Positions 42,284 to 50,352 of a DNA stretch of 64,000 nt are shown here, piece by piece. The notes under the pieces were generated by a model. It saw only the letters and a program-made list of their open reading frames with translations, had not been told where the DNA came from and searched no databases. Every line of letters starts with the position of its first letter. Within the stretch, counting starts at the first letter, position 1. Made by a program: the position numbers and the translations under genes. This DNA is from Alistipes onderdonkii (lineage in GTDB: Bacteria > Bacteroidota > Bacteroidia > Bacteroidales > Rikenellaceae): positions 1,736,001 to 1,800,000 of the forward strand of contig NZ_CP102251.1 of NCBI RefSeq assembly GCF_025145285.1, given 5' to 3'.

Positions 42284-43357
42284 TTATATTTCGTTATAGA
42301 AGGTGTCGCGTTCCACGGCGCGGTAGCCGGCCGCCCGGACGATGCGGTGCATGTCGTCGATGCTCATCGAAGGCTTCCGGTCTTCGGCTCCGGCCATCGA
42401 GTAGATCCTCGTCGTGTCGTCGATCGTGCCGTCGATGTCGTCGGCGCCGAACGCCAATGCCAGTTCGGTCGTCGCCTTGCCGTACATCACCCAGTAAGCC
42501 TTGACGTGGGGTATGTTGTCCAGGTAGATCCGGCTCATGGCCAGCATCCGCAGGTCTTCGATCACCGACACTTCGCCGATTTCGGACATCGGGTTGCCGA
42601 AATTGCGGTATTTGAGCGGGATGAAGGCGTTGAACCCGCCTGTGAGGTCTTGCAGTTCCCTGAGGCGCCGCAGGTGGTCGATGCGGTGGCGGAGTTCCTC
42701 GACATGCCCGTAGAGGATCGTGGCGTTGGTCGGGATGCCGAGCCGGTGCGCCGCCTCGTGCACTCCGAGCCATTCGGCCGTTGAGCCCTTCTCGGGACAT
42801 ATCCGCTGCCGGATCCGCTCGTCGAATATCTCCGCCCCTCCACCCGGTATGGCGTCCATCCCGGCCTGCTTGAGCTGCCGCAACCCCTCCTGCGTCGTCA
42901 GTCCCGCCTTGCGGATCATGTACGATAGTTCGATCGCCGTAAATGCCTTGACGGCCGTCCCGGGCAGTATGGACTTCACGCGGCGGATCATGTCGGTGTA
43001 GTAATCCAGCCCGTGGTCGGGGTGTACCCCGCCTACGATATGCACTTCGGTGATGCCTTTTCCCTGCCGTTCGCGGGCGATTTGTTCGATTTCGTCCATC
43101 GTATAGTCCCATGCTTCGGGGTCGCCCGCCGGACGCCGGTAGGAGCAGAACCGGCAGTTGAAGACGCAGCGGTTCGTCGGCTCGATGTGGAAATTGCGGT
43201 TGTAGTACACCTTGTCGCCGCTTACGCGCCGTTTGGCTGCGGTCGCCAGTTCGCCCAGCAACCACAGCGGAGCCTCGCGCCAGAGCCGTGCGGCTTCGGC
43301 GTCGTCGATGCGCTCTGCGCGGCGCACCTTGGCGGCTATGTCGTCGATGTGTCGCAT
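42284..43357 (-). CDS. mqnE: Aminofutalosine synthase
   Basis: A 357-residue radical SAM enzyme of the futalosine route to menaquinone, joining a 3-enolpyruvyl-benzoate unit to adenosine. The cluster site CVFNCRFC gives C64, C68 and C71. ITEVHIVGGVHPDHGLDYY, GMDAIPGGGAEIFDE and FIPLKYRNFGN are typical of MqnE rather than MqnC. The start codon lies one base from the stop of lptG. Use of the futalosine pathway fits Alistipes-like Bacteroidales, though most Bacteroides use the classical Men route. Confidence 0.88.
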   Translation of the reverse strand: MRHIDDIAAKVRRAERIDDAEAARLWREAPLWLLGELATAAKRRVSGDKVYYNRNFHIEPTNRCVFNCRFCSYRRPAGDPEAWDYTMDEIEQIARERQGKGITEVHIVGGVHPDHGLDYYTDMIRRVKSILPGTAVKAFTAIELSYMIRKAGLTTQEGLRQLKQAGMDAIPGGGAEIFDERIRQRICPEKGSTAEWLGVHEAAHRLGIPTNATILYGHVEELRHRIDHLRRLRELQDLTGGFNAFIPLKYRNFGNPMSEIGEVSVIEDLRMLAMSRIYLDNIPHVKAYWVMYGKATTELALAFGADDIDGTIDDTTRIYSMAGAEDRKPSMSIDDMHRIVRAAGYRAVERDTFYNEI

Positions 43358-43358
43358 G

Positions 43359-44462
43359 TTATTTCGGGGCCTTCCGGTAGAGGTAGATGGCGATGAACAG
43401 GTAGATGATATTGGGTAGCCATACGGCCAGCCCGGGCGGCAGGGTGCCGCTCTTGGCGAACTCCTCGAAGAAGCGGTTGAAGAGGATGTACGAGAAACAG
43501 AGTCCCGTGCCGATGCCGATATGGAGCCCCGTGCCGCCCCGCACCTTGCGCGAGGAGAGCGATACGCCGATCAGCGTCAGGATGAAGGTTGAAAGCGGAT
43601 AGGCGAAGCGGGCGTGCTTTTCCACCTCGATGATGTTGATCGAATCGGAACCCTTGGCGCGCTGCTGGTCGAGGAACTCGTTCAGTTCCGTGATGTTCAT
43701 GGTCTGTATCAGGTCGTTGATTTCGCCCAGTTCGGCCACTTCGAGGTTGATGAGTGTATCGAGGTTGCGGAACTGCTCGAATTTCTCGACGCCCAGCGAG
43801 TCGAATTCGCGCTTGGTGTAGCGCGGTGCCGTCCAGCGTTTGGTCTCGGGGTTGAATTTCACGTCGGCAGCTTCGAGCGAGCGGGTCATCGTGCCGCTGT
43901 AATACTCCTCCAGCGCGAGGAACGACGCCTGCTGCGAACCGTCGTTGTAGCCGCGGATGTAGGCGAACGTCCCCGGCTCGATCTGCCGGTAGATGTGGCG
44001 GTTGAACTTGGCGTTCTGCTTGCGTTTTATGTACTGCGACTCGAAATTGACGATGTGCCGCTGCGAAATGGGTATCAGCCAGAGGTTCAGCGTCAGCGAA
44101 AGGCTGCCGATGATCAGCGCCCCGAGGAAATAGGGCCACATCAGGCGGCGGAACGACATGCCGCCCGAGAGCATGGCGACGATCTCGGTCTGGTAGGCCA
44201 TCTTCGAGGTGAAGAAGATGCAGGCGATGAAGGTGAACAGTCCGCTGAACTGGTTGATGAAGAACGGGATGAAATTCAGGTAGTAGTCGAATATCACCTC
44301 GTTGAGCGGGGCGTGCAGTTCCGTGAAGTCGTCGATCTTCTCCACGTAGTCGAACAGTACGACCACGACGATAATCATCGCGATGGCGAAGAAGTAGGTC
44401 GCGAGGAATTTCCCCAGTATGTAGCGGTCTAAGATCTTAAACCCCGGAAATCGTAATTTCAT
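43359..44462 (-). CDS. lptG: LptF/LptG-family lipopolysaccharide export permease
   Basis: A 367-residue inner-membrane protein of the YjgP/YjgQ family, a permease of the LPS extraction complex working with LptB. Three N-terminal helices (about 16-120; FGxFxxY-like FLATYFFAIAMIIVVVVLFDYVEK) are followed by a periplasmic jellyroll domain (about 130-260) and three C-terminal helices (YPLSTFILTLIGVSLSSRK). An upstream open frame reaching 45395 is an artefact overlapping tgt. The -7-like TATCTTTG lies only 5 bases before this ATG, so the mRNA may be leaderless. Confidence 0.88.
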   Translation of the reverse strand: MKLRFPGFKILDRYILGKFLATYFFAIAMIIVVVVLFDYVEKIDDFTELHAPLNEVIFDYYLNFIPFFINQFSGLFTFIACIFFTSKMAYQTEIVAMLSGGMSFRRLMWPYFLGALIIGSLSLTLNLWLIPISQRHIVNFESQYIKRKQNAKFNRHIYRQIEPGTFAYIRGYNDGSQQASFLALEEYYSGTMTRSLEAADVKFNPETKRWTAPRYTKREFDSLGVEKFEQFRNLDTLINLEVAELGEINDLIQTMNITELNEFLDQQRAKGSDSINIIEVEKHARFAYPLSTFILTLIGVSLSSRKVRGGTGLHIGIGTGLCFSYILFNRFFEEFAKSGTLPPGLAVWLPNIIYLFIAIYLYRKAPK

Positions 44463-44466
44463 CGCA

Positions 44467-44474
44467 CAAAGATA
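44467..44474 (-). promoter_or_regulatory. -7 element directly before lptG
   Basis: On the minus strand this reads TATCTTTG, an exact TAnnTTTG match. The predicted start would fall at or next to the A of the lptG ATG (44462). A good -33 element is not seen, so confidence is limited. Confidence 0.4.
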
Positions 44475-44572
44475 CAATTTGTTTTCATGCCTCGGACGCA
44501 GTGCCGCCATTATTCGCTTCGTGGCCCGTGGCCCGACGGGTTTGCCTCCTGCCCTCCCCCGGCCTCGGTTCT

Positions 44573-45709
44573 TTACAGGCGCCTTTGGAGTTTGCCGACC
44601 ATCGCCTCCTTCCACGGCTTGAAATCCCCGGCCGCGATGTGCTGGCGGGCCATCGTCACCAGCCGCAGGTAGAAGGCGATGTTGTGCAGCGAGGCGATCT
44701 GCGCCGCCAGCATTTCGCCGCATGTCACCAGGTGGTGCAGGTAGGCCTTCGTATAGAGCGTGTCGACGAACGCCGTGCCCTCGGGGTCGATCGGCGAGAA
44801 GTCGTCCTCCCATTTCTTGTTGCGGATGTTGATGACGCCTTCGGCCGTGAACAGCTGCCCGTTGCGGCCGTTGCGCGTCGGCATCACGCAGTCGAACATG
44901 TCCACGCCGCGCTCGATCCCTTCGAGGATGTTCACCGGCGTGCCCACGCCCATTAAATAACGGGGACGGTCTTCGGGCAGTATGGCGTTGACCACTTCGA
45001 TCATCTCGTACATCACCTCGGTCGGTTCGCCGACCGCCAGTCCGCCGATGGCATACCCGTCGGCGCCGTACTGTTGCACGTTTTCGGCCGCATGCGCCCT
45101 GAGGTCGGGGTAGGTGCACCCCTGTACGATGGGGAACAGCGCCTGGTAGTGGCCGTATTTGGGTTCGGTCTGATGGTAACGGTCGAAGCAGCGATCCAGC
45201 CATCGCTCGGTCAGTGCCAGCGATTTGGCCGCGTATTCGCGCGGGGCGTCGCCCGGGGGGCATTCGTCGAAAGCCATCATGATGTCGGCGCCGATCGTGC
45301 GCTCGGTGTCCACGACGCTTTCGGGTGTGAAGAGGTGTTTCGAACCGTCGATATGCGACCGGAAATGGCATCCCTCCTCCCTGAGTTTGCGGCAAGCTGC
45401 GAGCGAGAAGACCTGGAAGCCGCCGCTGTCGGTGAGCATCGGCCCTTCCCAGGTCGAGAAACGGTGTACGCCCCCGGCCTTTTCGATGATCTCCATGCCG
45501 GGGCGCATGTAGAGGTGGTAGGTGTTCGCCAGAATGATCTGCGCCCGGGCCTCGTCGCGCACGTCGCGGTGGAAAATGCCTTTGACCGTGGCGGCTGTAC
45601 CCACAGGCATGAAAATCGGGGTGCGGATGACGCCGTGGTCTGTCGCCAGTTCGCCCGCGCGGGCTTTGGACGCCGGATCCTTATGCTGTAATGTAAACTT
45701 CATGCTCAT
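44573..45709 (-). CDS. tgt: Queuine tRNA-ribosyltransferase, lacking the usual zinc cysteines
   Basis: A 378-residue enzyme exchanging guanine-34 for the queuosine precursor in tRNAs. The barrel shows GGFQVFSL with D94 (LTDSGGFQ) and the nucleophile region MFDCVMPTRNGRNG with D273. The zinc site that in most bacterial Tgt proteins reads CxCxxC followed by a distal histidine is here G311, A313 and D316 (PIDPEGTAFVDTLYTKAYLHH), with only H342 retained. The fold and active site are otherwise intact. It is divergent from the glycosyltransferase at 45795. Confidence 0.93.
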   Translation of the reverse strand: MSMKFTLQHKDPASKARAGELATDHGVIRTPIFMPVGTAATVKGIFHRDVRDEARAQIILANTYHLYMRPGMEIIEKAGGVHRFSTWEGPMLTDSGGFQVFSLAACRKLREEGCHFRSHIDGSKHLFTPESVVDTERTIGADIMMAFDECPPGDAPREYAAKSLALTERWLDRCFDRYHQTEPKYGHYQALFPIVQGCTYPDLRAHAAENVQQYGADGYAIGGLAVGEPTEVMYEMIEVVNAILPEDRPRYLMGVGTPVNILEGIERGVDMFDCVMPTRNGRNGQLFTAEGVINIRNKKWEDDFSPIDPEGTAFVDTLYTKAYLHHLVTCGEMLAAQIASLHNIAFYLRLVTMARQHIAAGDFKPWKEAMVGKLQRRL

Positions 45710-45717
45710 ATATTCGG

Positions 45718-45725
45718 CAAAAATA
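45718..45725 (-). promoter_or_regulatory. -7 element of tgt
   Basis: On the minus strand TATTTTTG matches TAnnTTTG exactly and lies 9 bases from the tgt start. No clear -33 element is visible at 19-21 bases. Confidence 0.5.
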
Positions 45726-45745
45726 CATAAAATAATCTGATTTGG

Positions 45746-45764
45746 GAATTCTGAATTCTGAATT
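45746..45764. repeat. Short direct repeat between divergent tgt and glycosyltransferase promoters
   Basis: Two copies of GAATTCT and a partial third (GAATT) are in tandem. They cover the place where the -33 element of the rightward promoter should be. Confidence 0.55.
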
Positions 45765-45770
45765 GTTTTG

Positions 45771-45778
45771 TACCTTTG
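45771..45778 (+). promoter_or_regulatory. -7 element of the glycosyltransferase gene
   Basis: TACCTTTG matches TAnnTTTG exactly. The start near 45785 lies 10 bases before the ATG at 45795 and downstream of the alternative start at 45768, so it settles the start choice. Confidence 0.55.
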
Positions 45779-45794
45779 CGCATATTTCGCCTGT

Positions 45795-46949
45795 ATGCAA
45801 TTTTTCGATACTTTTCTGACATGCTACGGCTGGGAAGGCATTGCCCTCGCAGGGGCCATGCTCGCCATGTTCGGCGTGCAGCTGTACTACTATATTTTCG
45901 TTTACGGCCGTATCCCCGGCTACAAGAACAACCGCCGCCCGGCCGTGCTGGAGGCCGATCCCCAGGTGTCGGTCGTCATCCCGCTCTTCTCGGAGGACTA
46001 TTCGTTCGTCGAGGAACGGCTGCCGCTGATCCTGGCGCAGAACTACCCCGATTTCGAGGTGGTGATCGTCTACGTGGGCCACGATTCCGATTTCTACGAG
46101 GAGCTCGTGCGGCTGAAACAGTCGTTCCCCCAGATCGTGACGACCAAGATCCACCTCGACCCCCGCTTTCCCATCTCGCGCAAGATGGCGCTCAACGTGG
46201 GCATCAAGTCGGCGCACCACGAGTGCATGGTCTTCACTTCGACCGATGCCGTCCCCCAGACCGACCGCTGGCTGGCATTGATGGCCAAGGGCTTTACCCG
46301 GGGCGAGATCGTCGTGGGTTACTGCGGCGTGGAGCGCGGGAAAGGCTTTGCGAACTACATGATGCGCGCCTGGCGCATGATGCACGGCGTTGACTGGATC
46401 GCCCGTGCCGTGCGCCGGAACCCTTACCGGGGGACGCTCCACAACATCGGGTTTACCAAGAACATCTATTTCGGTTCCAAGGGGTTCAGCCATCTCAACA
46501 TGAATATCGGGGAGGACGACCTCTACATGCAGAAGGTCATGACGCATGACAATGTGAGCGTGATCCTCTCGCCGCGTGCAACGCTGCGCGAGAAGACGTG
46601 GGGCGGCATGCGCTGGTGGATGGGGCAGTTGCGTTATTACGGTTCGGCATTCCCGTTCTATCCGCAGCAGGTGAAGAATTACATCCAGTGGGAACTGGGA
46701 TCGCGGGCGCTTTTTTTCATCACGGCCGCCTGTGCGCTGGCGGTGATGCCGTTCGAATATAAGATCGCGGCCCTCGTCCTGGTGCTGGTTCGCTACCTGC
46801 TCGTGGCGATCCAGGTGCGGCGCATCGCACGCCGCCTGGGAGAGGCGGGCATGGCCGGCTGTTATTTCGTTTACGACCTGCTCAGTCCGCTGTGGGCGTT
46901 TCTGCTCGGGGTGATGCTGCTGCGACGAGACGACCGCGTATGGAGATAG
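45795..46949 (+). CDS. Family 2 membrane glycosyltransferase
   Basis: A 384-residue protein with one N-terminal helix (about 15-35), a GT-A domain and two or three C-terminal helices (about 300-345 and the final 30 residues). The domain shows VSVVIPLFSEDYSFVEERLP, then MALNVGIKSAHHECMVFTSTD, and the acceptor-side EDDLYMQKV. The D-x-D is represented by TSTDA. It resembles Bacteroidetes enzymes acting on lipid-linked or surface glycans. Its stop overlaps the sigma-factor start by 10 bases, so the two are co-translated. Confidence 0.88.
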   Translation: MQFFDTFLTCYGWEGIALAGAMLAMFGVQLYYYIFVYGRIPGYKNNRRPAVLEADPQVSVVIPLFSEDYSFVEERLPLILAQNYPDFEVVIVYVGHDSDFYEELVRLKQSFPQIVTTKIHLDPRFPISRKMALNVGIKSAHHECMVFTSTDAVPQTDRWLALMAKGFTRGEIVVGYCGVERGKGFANYMMRAWRMMHGVDWIARAVRRNPYRGTLHNIGFTKNIYFGSKGFSHLNMNIGEDDLYMQKVMTHDNVSVILSPRATLREKTWGGMRWWMGQLRYYGSAFPFYPQQVKNYIQWELGSRALFFITAACALAVMPFEYKIAALVLVLVRYLLVAIQVRRIARRLGEAGMAGCYFVYDLLSPLWAFLLGVMLLRRDDRVWR

Positions 46950-47503
46950 CCGACTATATCGTCGCCGAAGACCGGCGCCTGGTGGAACTCGTGCTCGAAG
47001 GCGACGACAGGGCCTTCGAATACCTGTTCAACCGTTACCGCGATGCGATCCACCGCCTTTTCGTACAGCGGCTGGGGGGTGTCAACGATGCCGACGACCT
47101 GCTGCAGGAGACGTTCATCAAGGTCTACATCAACCTGCATCGTTACAGTACCGTCTATACCTTCGGGCAGTGGGTTTACACCATCGCCCGCAATACGTTC
47201 ATCGACTTCGTACGGCGCCGCCAGGACGACCTGTCGATCGACGAACGCTTCTCCTCGCCTCCATCGACGACTCCGACGCCCGAAGAGAGCGTCATCAGCA
47301 TGCAGCAGCGGACGCAGATCGAGCATTACCTCGAACGCCTCGCCCCGCGCTACCGGACGCTGATCGTCATGCGGTTCTTCGACGAATACTCTTACGAAGA
47401 GATCGCCGCCAACCTCAAATTGCCGCTCGGCACCGTCAAGACGCAGATACACCGTGCCCGCGAACAGATGTGCCGCCTGATAACCGAAGGCGAGAAAAAC
47501 TGA
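46940..47503 (+). CDS. ECF-type RNA polymerase sigma factor
   Basis: A 187-residue sigma-70 family protein. Region 2 covers about 22-95 (RAFEYLFNRYRDAIHRLFV, DADDLLQETFIKVYINLHRY, GQWVYTIARNTFIDFVRRR). Region 4 covers about 130-180 (LIVMRFFDEYSYEEIAANLKL, GTVKTQIHRAREQM). The ATG at 46940 begins MEIADYIVAED. No anti-sigma factor or SusC/D genes are adjacent, unlike many Bacteroidetes ECF factors; the coupling to a glycosyltransferase is unusual. Confidence 0.93.
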   Translation: MEIADYIVAEDRRLVELVLEGDDRAFEYLFNRYRDAIHRLFVQRLGGVNDADDLLQETFIKVYINLHRYSTVYTFGQWVYTIARNTFIDFVRRRQDDLSIDERFSSPPSTTPTPEESVISMQQRTQIEHYLERLAPRYRTLIVMRFFDEYSYEEIAANLKLPLGTVKTQIHRAREQMCRLITEGEKN

Positions 47504-47528
47504 CCCCCCCCCGGAAAAACCGATCCGC

Positions 47529-48152
47529 ATGGAACTTATCGACAAATATTTCCCCGGCCTGACGGAATTGCAGCGGCAGCAGTTCGCCGCCCTGTACGGC
47601 CTCTACGCCGACTGGAACGCCAAGATCAACGTCGTCTCGCGCAAGGATTTCGACCAGCTCTACCTGCGCCATGTGCTGCATTCGCTCGCCATTGCCAAGG
47701 TCTGTACGTTCGATGCCGGCGCCCGTATCCTCGACGTGGGGTGCGGCGGCGGCTTCCCTTCGGTGCCGCTGGCGATCCTCTTTCCCGAGGCGCATTTCAC
47801 CGCCGCCGATTCCATCCGCAAGAAGATCACGGTCGTCGGGGGCGTCGCCGCCGGGCTCGGGCTGCAGAACCTCGATCCCCGCTGCGTGCGTGTCGAGACG
47901 CTGCAGGAACGCTACGATTATGTCGTTTCGCGCGCCGTCACGGCAATGCCGGAGTTCGTCCGATGGATCTGGGCGAAAATCGGGAAGGGACAGAAAGGCT
48001 CGCTTCCGAACGGCATCCTCTACCTCAAGGGCGGCGACCTGGCCGAAGAACTGGCGCAGACCGGTATGCGCTGGTATATCTACGATATTCCGCGGTTCTT
48101 CGGAGAGGAGTTCTTCGAGACCAAGAAAGTGGTCTATACCCCTAAAAAATAA
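47529..48152 (+). CDS. rsmG: 16S rRNA guanine-527 N7-methyltransferase
   Basis: A 207-residue methyltransferase (GidB). The SAM-binding loop ILDVGCGGGFPSVPLAI is near residue 65. WNAKINVVSRKDFDQLYLRHVLHSLA and VSRAVTAMPEFVRWIWAKI are family hallmarks. It sits 25 bases after the sigma-factor gene; that gap contains a run of nine C at 47504-47512. Confidence 0.95.
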   Translation: MELIDKYFPGLTELQRQQFAALYGLYADWNAKINVVSRKDFDQLYLRHVLHSLAIAKVCTFDAGARILDVGCGGGFPSVPLAILFPEAHFTAADSIRKKITVVGGVAAGLGLQNLDPRCVRVETLQERYDYVVSRAVTAMPEFVRWIWAKIGKGQKGSLPNGILYLKGGDLAEELAQTGMRWYIYDIPRFFGEEFFETKKVVYTPKK

Positions 48153-48158
48153 ATCCGT

Positions 48159-48698
48159 ATGGCAGGCGGCGCGCTCCTTCCCGGGTGGCTGTTGTGGTCG
48201 CTGCCCGCGATGTTCCTGCTCCACGATGCCGAGGAGATGCTCTTTCTTCCGCCGTGGCTTCGCCGCAACCGGGAGTTGCTGGCGCGGCGTTTTCCGCAGC
48301 TCGCCCGCCGCATGCTCCCGCATTTCGACGGGATCTCCCCCTTGCGGTTTGCCGCCATGGCTGCCGAAGAACTGGTTTTGCTGGTGGCGGTAACGGCCTG
48401 TGCGGCCCTTGCCGGCTGTTATTATCCGTGGCTGGCCCTGTTCCTTGCGTTCGGGATGCACCTGCTGATCCATCTCGGGCAGTGGGTTGCCCTGGGACGC
48501 TATGTCCCCGTCATTGCGACGTCGCTGCCGTGCCTGGCCTGCTGTGGACGGGGACTGTGCATCATGATAAACTCCCGGGCCTTTTCGCTCCGGGAGTTCG
48601 TGTTATGCGGGATGGCGGGATGTGCCGTCGCCGCGGTCAATCTCTGGCTCGTGCATCGGCTGGCGGCGCCGCCAGTTTCAGGCCGGGAGCCCAGGTGA
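48159..48698 (+). CDS. HXXEE-domain membrane protein
   Basis: A 179-residue membrane protein with about five helices. The motif HDAEE near residue 22 (MFLLHDAEEML) defines the small HXXEE family of unknown function. HLLIHLGQWVALGRYVPVIAT in the middle is also typical. It starts 6 bases after rsmG. The C-terminus runs up to the convergent thioredoxin-like gene with no spacer. Confidence 0.78.
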   Translation: MAGGALLPGWLLWSLPAMFLLHDAEEMLFLPPWLRRNRELLARRFPQLARRMLPHFDGISPLRFAAMAAEELVLLVAVTACAALAGCYYPWLALFLAFGMHLLIHLGQWVALGRYVPVIATSLPCLACCGRGLCIMINSRAFSLREFVLCGMAGCAVAAVNLWLVHRLAAPPVSGREPR

Positions 48699-49124
48699 TT
48701 ACTTTCCCTGTTTGGGCTTCTGCCTGTCGAGGATCGTTTGCAGGTTGTTTATGAACTCGTCGGGCTTGGCCGCCCCCTGTATGCGTCCCAGCAGTTCGCC
48801 CTGCGTGTCGAAGACCAGATAAAGCGGAATTGCCCCGCTGCCGTAGCGTTTCAGCAGTTCCTTGCCCGTGGTTTTGTCCACGTCGTATTTGGCGGCCACG
48901 AAATGCCGTTCCATGAAATCCCCCACGTCCTTGCGTGAGAAAACCTCCCGTTCCATCATACGGCAGGGCGGACACCACGTGGCGTAGAGGTCGATGAATA
49001 CCAGTTTCCCGGTTTTGACCGCCATCTCCCGGACGGCGTCGGTCGATTTTGTTTCGAATTTTACCTGTGCCTGTGCGGCGCCCGCTGCGAGTGCCAGCAT
49101 CAGTATGAAGATCAGTTTTTTCAT
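48699..49124 (-). CDS. Exported thioredoxin-like protein
   Basis: A 141-residue protein with a signal peptide (MKKLIFILMLALAAGAAQAQ). The thioredoxin domain carries the active site WCPPC near residue 51 (FIDLYATWCPPCRMMEREVF) and a cis-proline loop (SGAIPLYLVFD). It is probably periplasmic and likely a disulfide reductase or redox partner. It lies downstream of rlmN on the same strand with 38 bases between. Confidence 0.9.
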   Translation of the reverse strand: MKKLIFILMLALAAGAAQAQVKFETKSTDAVREMAVKTGKLVFIDLYATWCPPCRMMEREVFSRKDVGDFMERHFVAAKYDVDKTTGKELLKRYGSGAIPLYLVFDTQGELLGRIQGAAKPDEFINNLQTILDRQKPKQGK

Positions 49125-49162
49125 GCGGATTCGTTTTCCGTATAACGTGCAAGAACCGTGCT

Positions 49163-50194
49163 CTATTGCCTGCCTTCGAGCGCCGAAGTGCTCAGCAGGC
49201 CGCAGGCCGCCTGGATGTCCTCGCCTCGCGAAGCCCGGATCGTGGTTTGTATGCCCTTGGCCGTCAGCGTGTCGCGCAAACGTACCATGGCCGCGTCGTC
49301 CGGCGAGAAATAGGGTGACCCGGGGATTTTATGGAACCGGATCAGGTTGATGCGGCACTTGATGCCGTCCAGCAGGCGGCATAGTTCGCGGATATGCCGC
49401 GGCGAGTCGTTCAGTCCGCTCATGACGATGTATTCGAACGATACGCGGCGCTGGTGCGTGAAGTCGTATCGGCGCAGGATTGCCGCGACCTCGGCGACCG
49501 GCCATGCCCGTTCGACGGGCATGATGGCTGCCCGCTCCTCGTGGAAGGGGTTGTGCAGGCTCACGGCCAGGTGCACCTTTGTGCTGTCGAGCAACCGCCG
49601 CAACTCGGGGACGACGCCCGCCGTGGAGAGCGTGATGCGCGTGGGCGACCAGCCGAAGCCCCACTCCGCCGTGAGGATGTCGAGCGCCCTGAGCACGTTG
49701 TCCGTATTGTCGAGCGGTTCGCCCATGCCCATGAAAACTACGTTCGTCAGCGTGTCGCGTTCGGGCAGGGAAACGATCTGGTTGAGGATTTCGGCCGCCG
49801 TAAGCGAGTGTTGCAGCCCCTGCCGCCCCGTGGCGCAGAATTTACACCCCATGCGGCACCCGGCCTGCGACGAGACGCAGAGCGTGGCCCTGTCGCCGTC
49901 GGGAATATAGGCCGATTCGATGTAGGCTCCCTGCTGTGTGCGGAAGAGGTATTTCTTCGTGCCGTCGGCTGATTCGGTGACCCGTTCGGGCGGGGTCAGC
50001 ACCTGCCGGAACCGCTCGGCCAGCAAGGCGCGCCGGGCAGCCGGGATATCGGTCATCAGCATCGGGTCTTCGATGTGCTTCACATAGAGCCAGCGGGCGA
50101 GCTGCCCTGCCGCGAAACGCGGCAGGCCCGTCTCGGCGCAGAGGGCGGCGAGTTCCGCAGGGTTTTTCCCGTATAGTGGTTCCGAAACGGCCAT
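49163..50194 (-). CDS. rlmN: 23S rRNA / tRNA adenine C2-methyltransferase
   Basis: A 343-residue radical SAM methyltransferase acting on A2503 of 23S rRNA and A37 of some tRNAs. The cluster site is CRMGCKFC, followed by ATGRQGLQHSLT. NVVFMGMGEPLDN and LAVSLHNPFHEERAAIMP are typical. The C-terminal resolving cysteine lies in IQAACGLLST. The length is standard. Confidence 0.96.
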   Translation of the reverse strand: MAVSEPLYGKNPAELAALCAETGLPRFAAGQLARWLYVKHIEDPMLMTDIPAARRALLAERFRQVLTPPERVTESADGTKKYLFRTQQGAYIESAYIPDGDRATLCVSSQAGCRMGCKFCATGRQGLQHSLTAAEILNQIVSLPERDTLTNVVFMGMGEPLDNTDNVLRALDILTAEWGFGWSPTRITLSTAGVVPELRRLLDSTKVHLAVSLHNPFHEERAAIMPVERAWPVAEVAAILRRYDFTHQRRVSFEYIVMSGLNDSPRHIRELCRLLDGIKCRINLIRFHKIPGSPYFSPDDAAMVRLRDTLTAKGIQTTIRASRGEDIQAACGLLSTSALEGRQ

Positions 50195-50225
50195 TTATCA
50201 ATCTCCGTTGTGATCTTTTACCCCG

Positions 50226-50233
50226 CAAAAGTA
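50226..50233 (-). promoter_or_regulatory. -7 element of rlmN
   Basis: On the minus strand TACTTTTG matches TAnnTTTG exactly, 32 bases from the ATG. No clear -33 partner is visible. Confidence 0.45.
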
Positions 50234-50286
50234 GGCAAAAATTAAAGATTTTCGTGCCGGATGGCGCATTTTTGAATTTTTATCCA

Positions 50287-50294
50287 TATATTTG
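50287..50294 (+). promoter_or_regulatory. -7 element of the first TonB gene
   Basis: TATATTTG matches TAnnTTTG exactly. Transcription would start near 50301, about 52 bases before the ATG at 50353. The -33 element is not clear. Confidence 0.45.
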
Positions 50295-50352
50295 TGGTGC
50301 ATAGCATGCCTATGTGCGATTTATCATTGCCGAACAATTAAATTTAAAATAG

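Noticed and set aside
43359..45395. A 678-residue open frame as one long permease fusion
   Set aside because: The first 311 residues are the complement-frame shadow of tgt on the same strand; LptG begins at the ATG at 44462.
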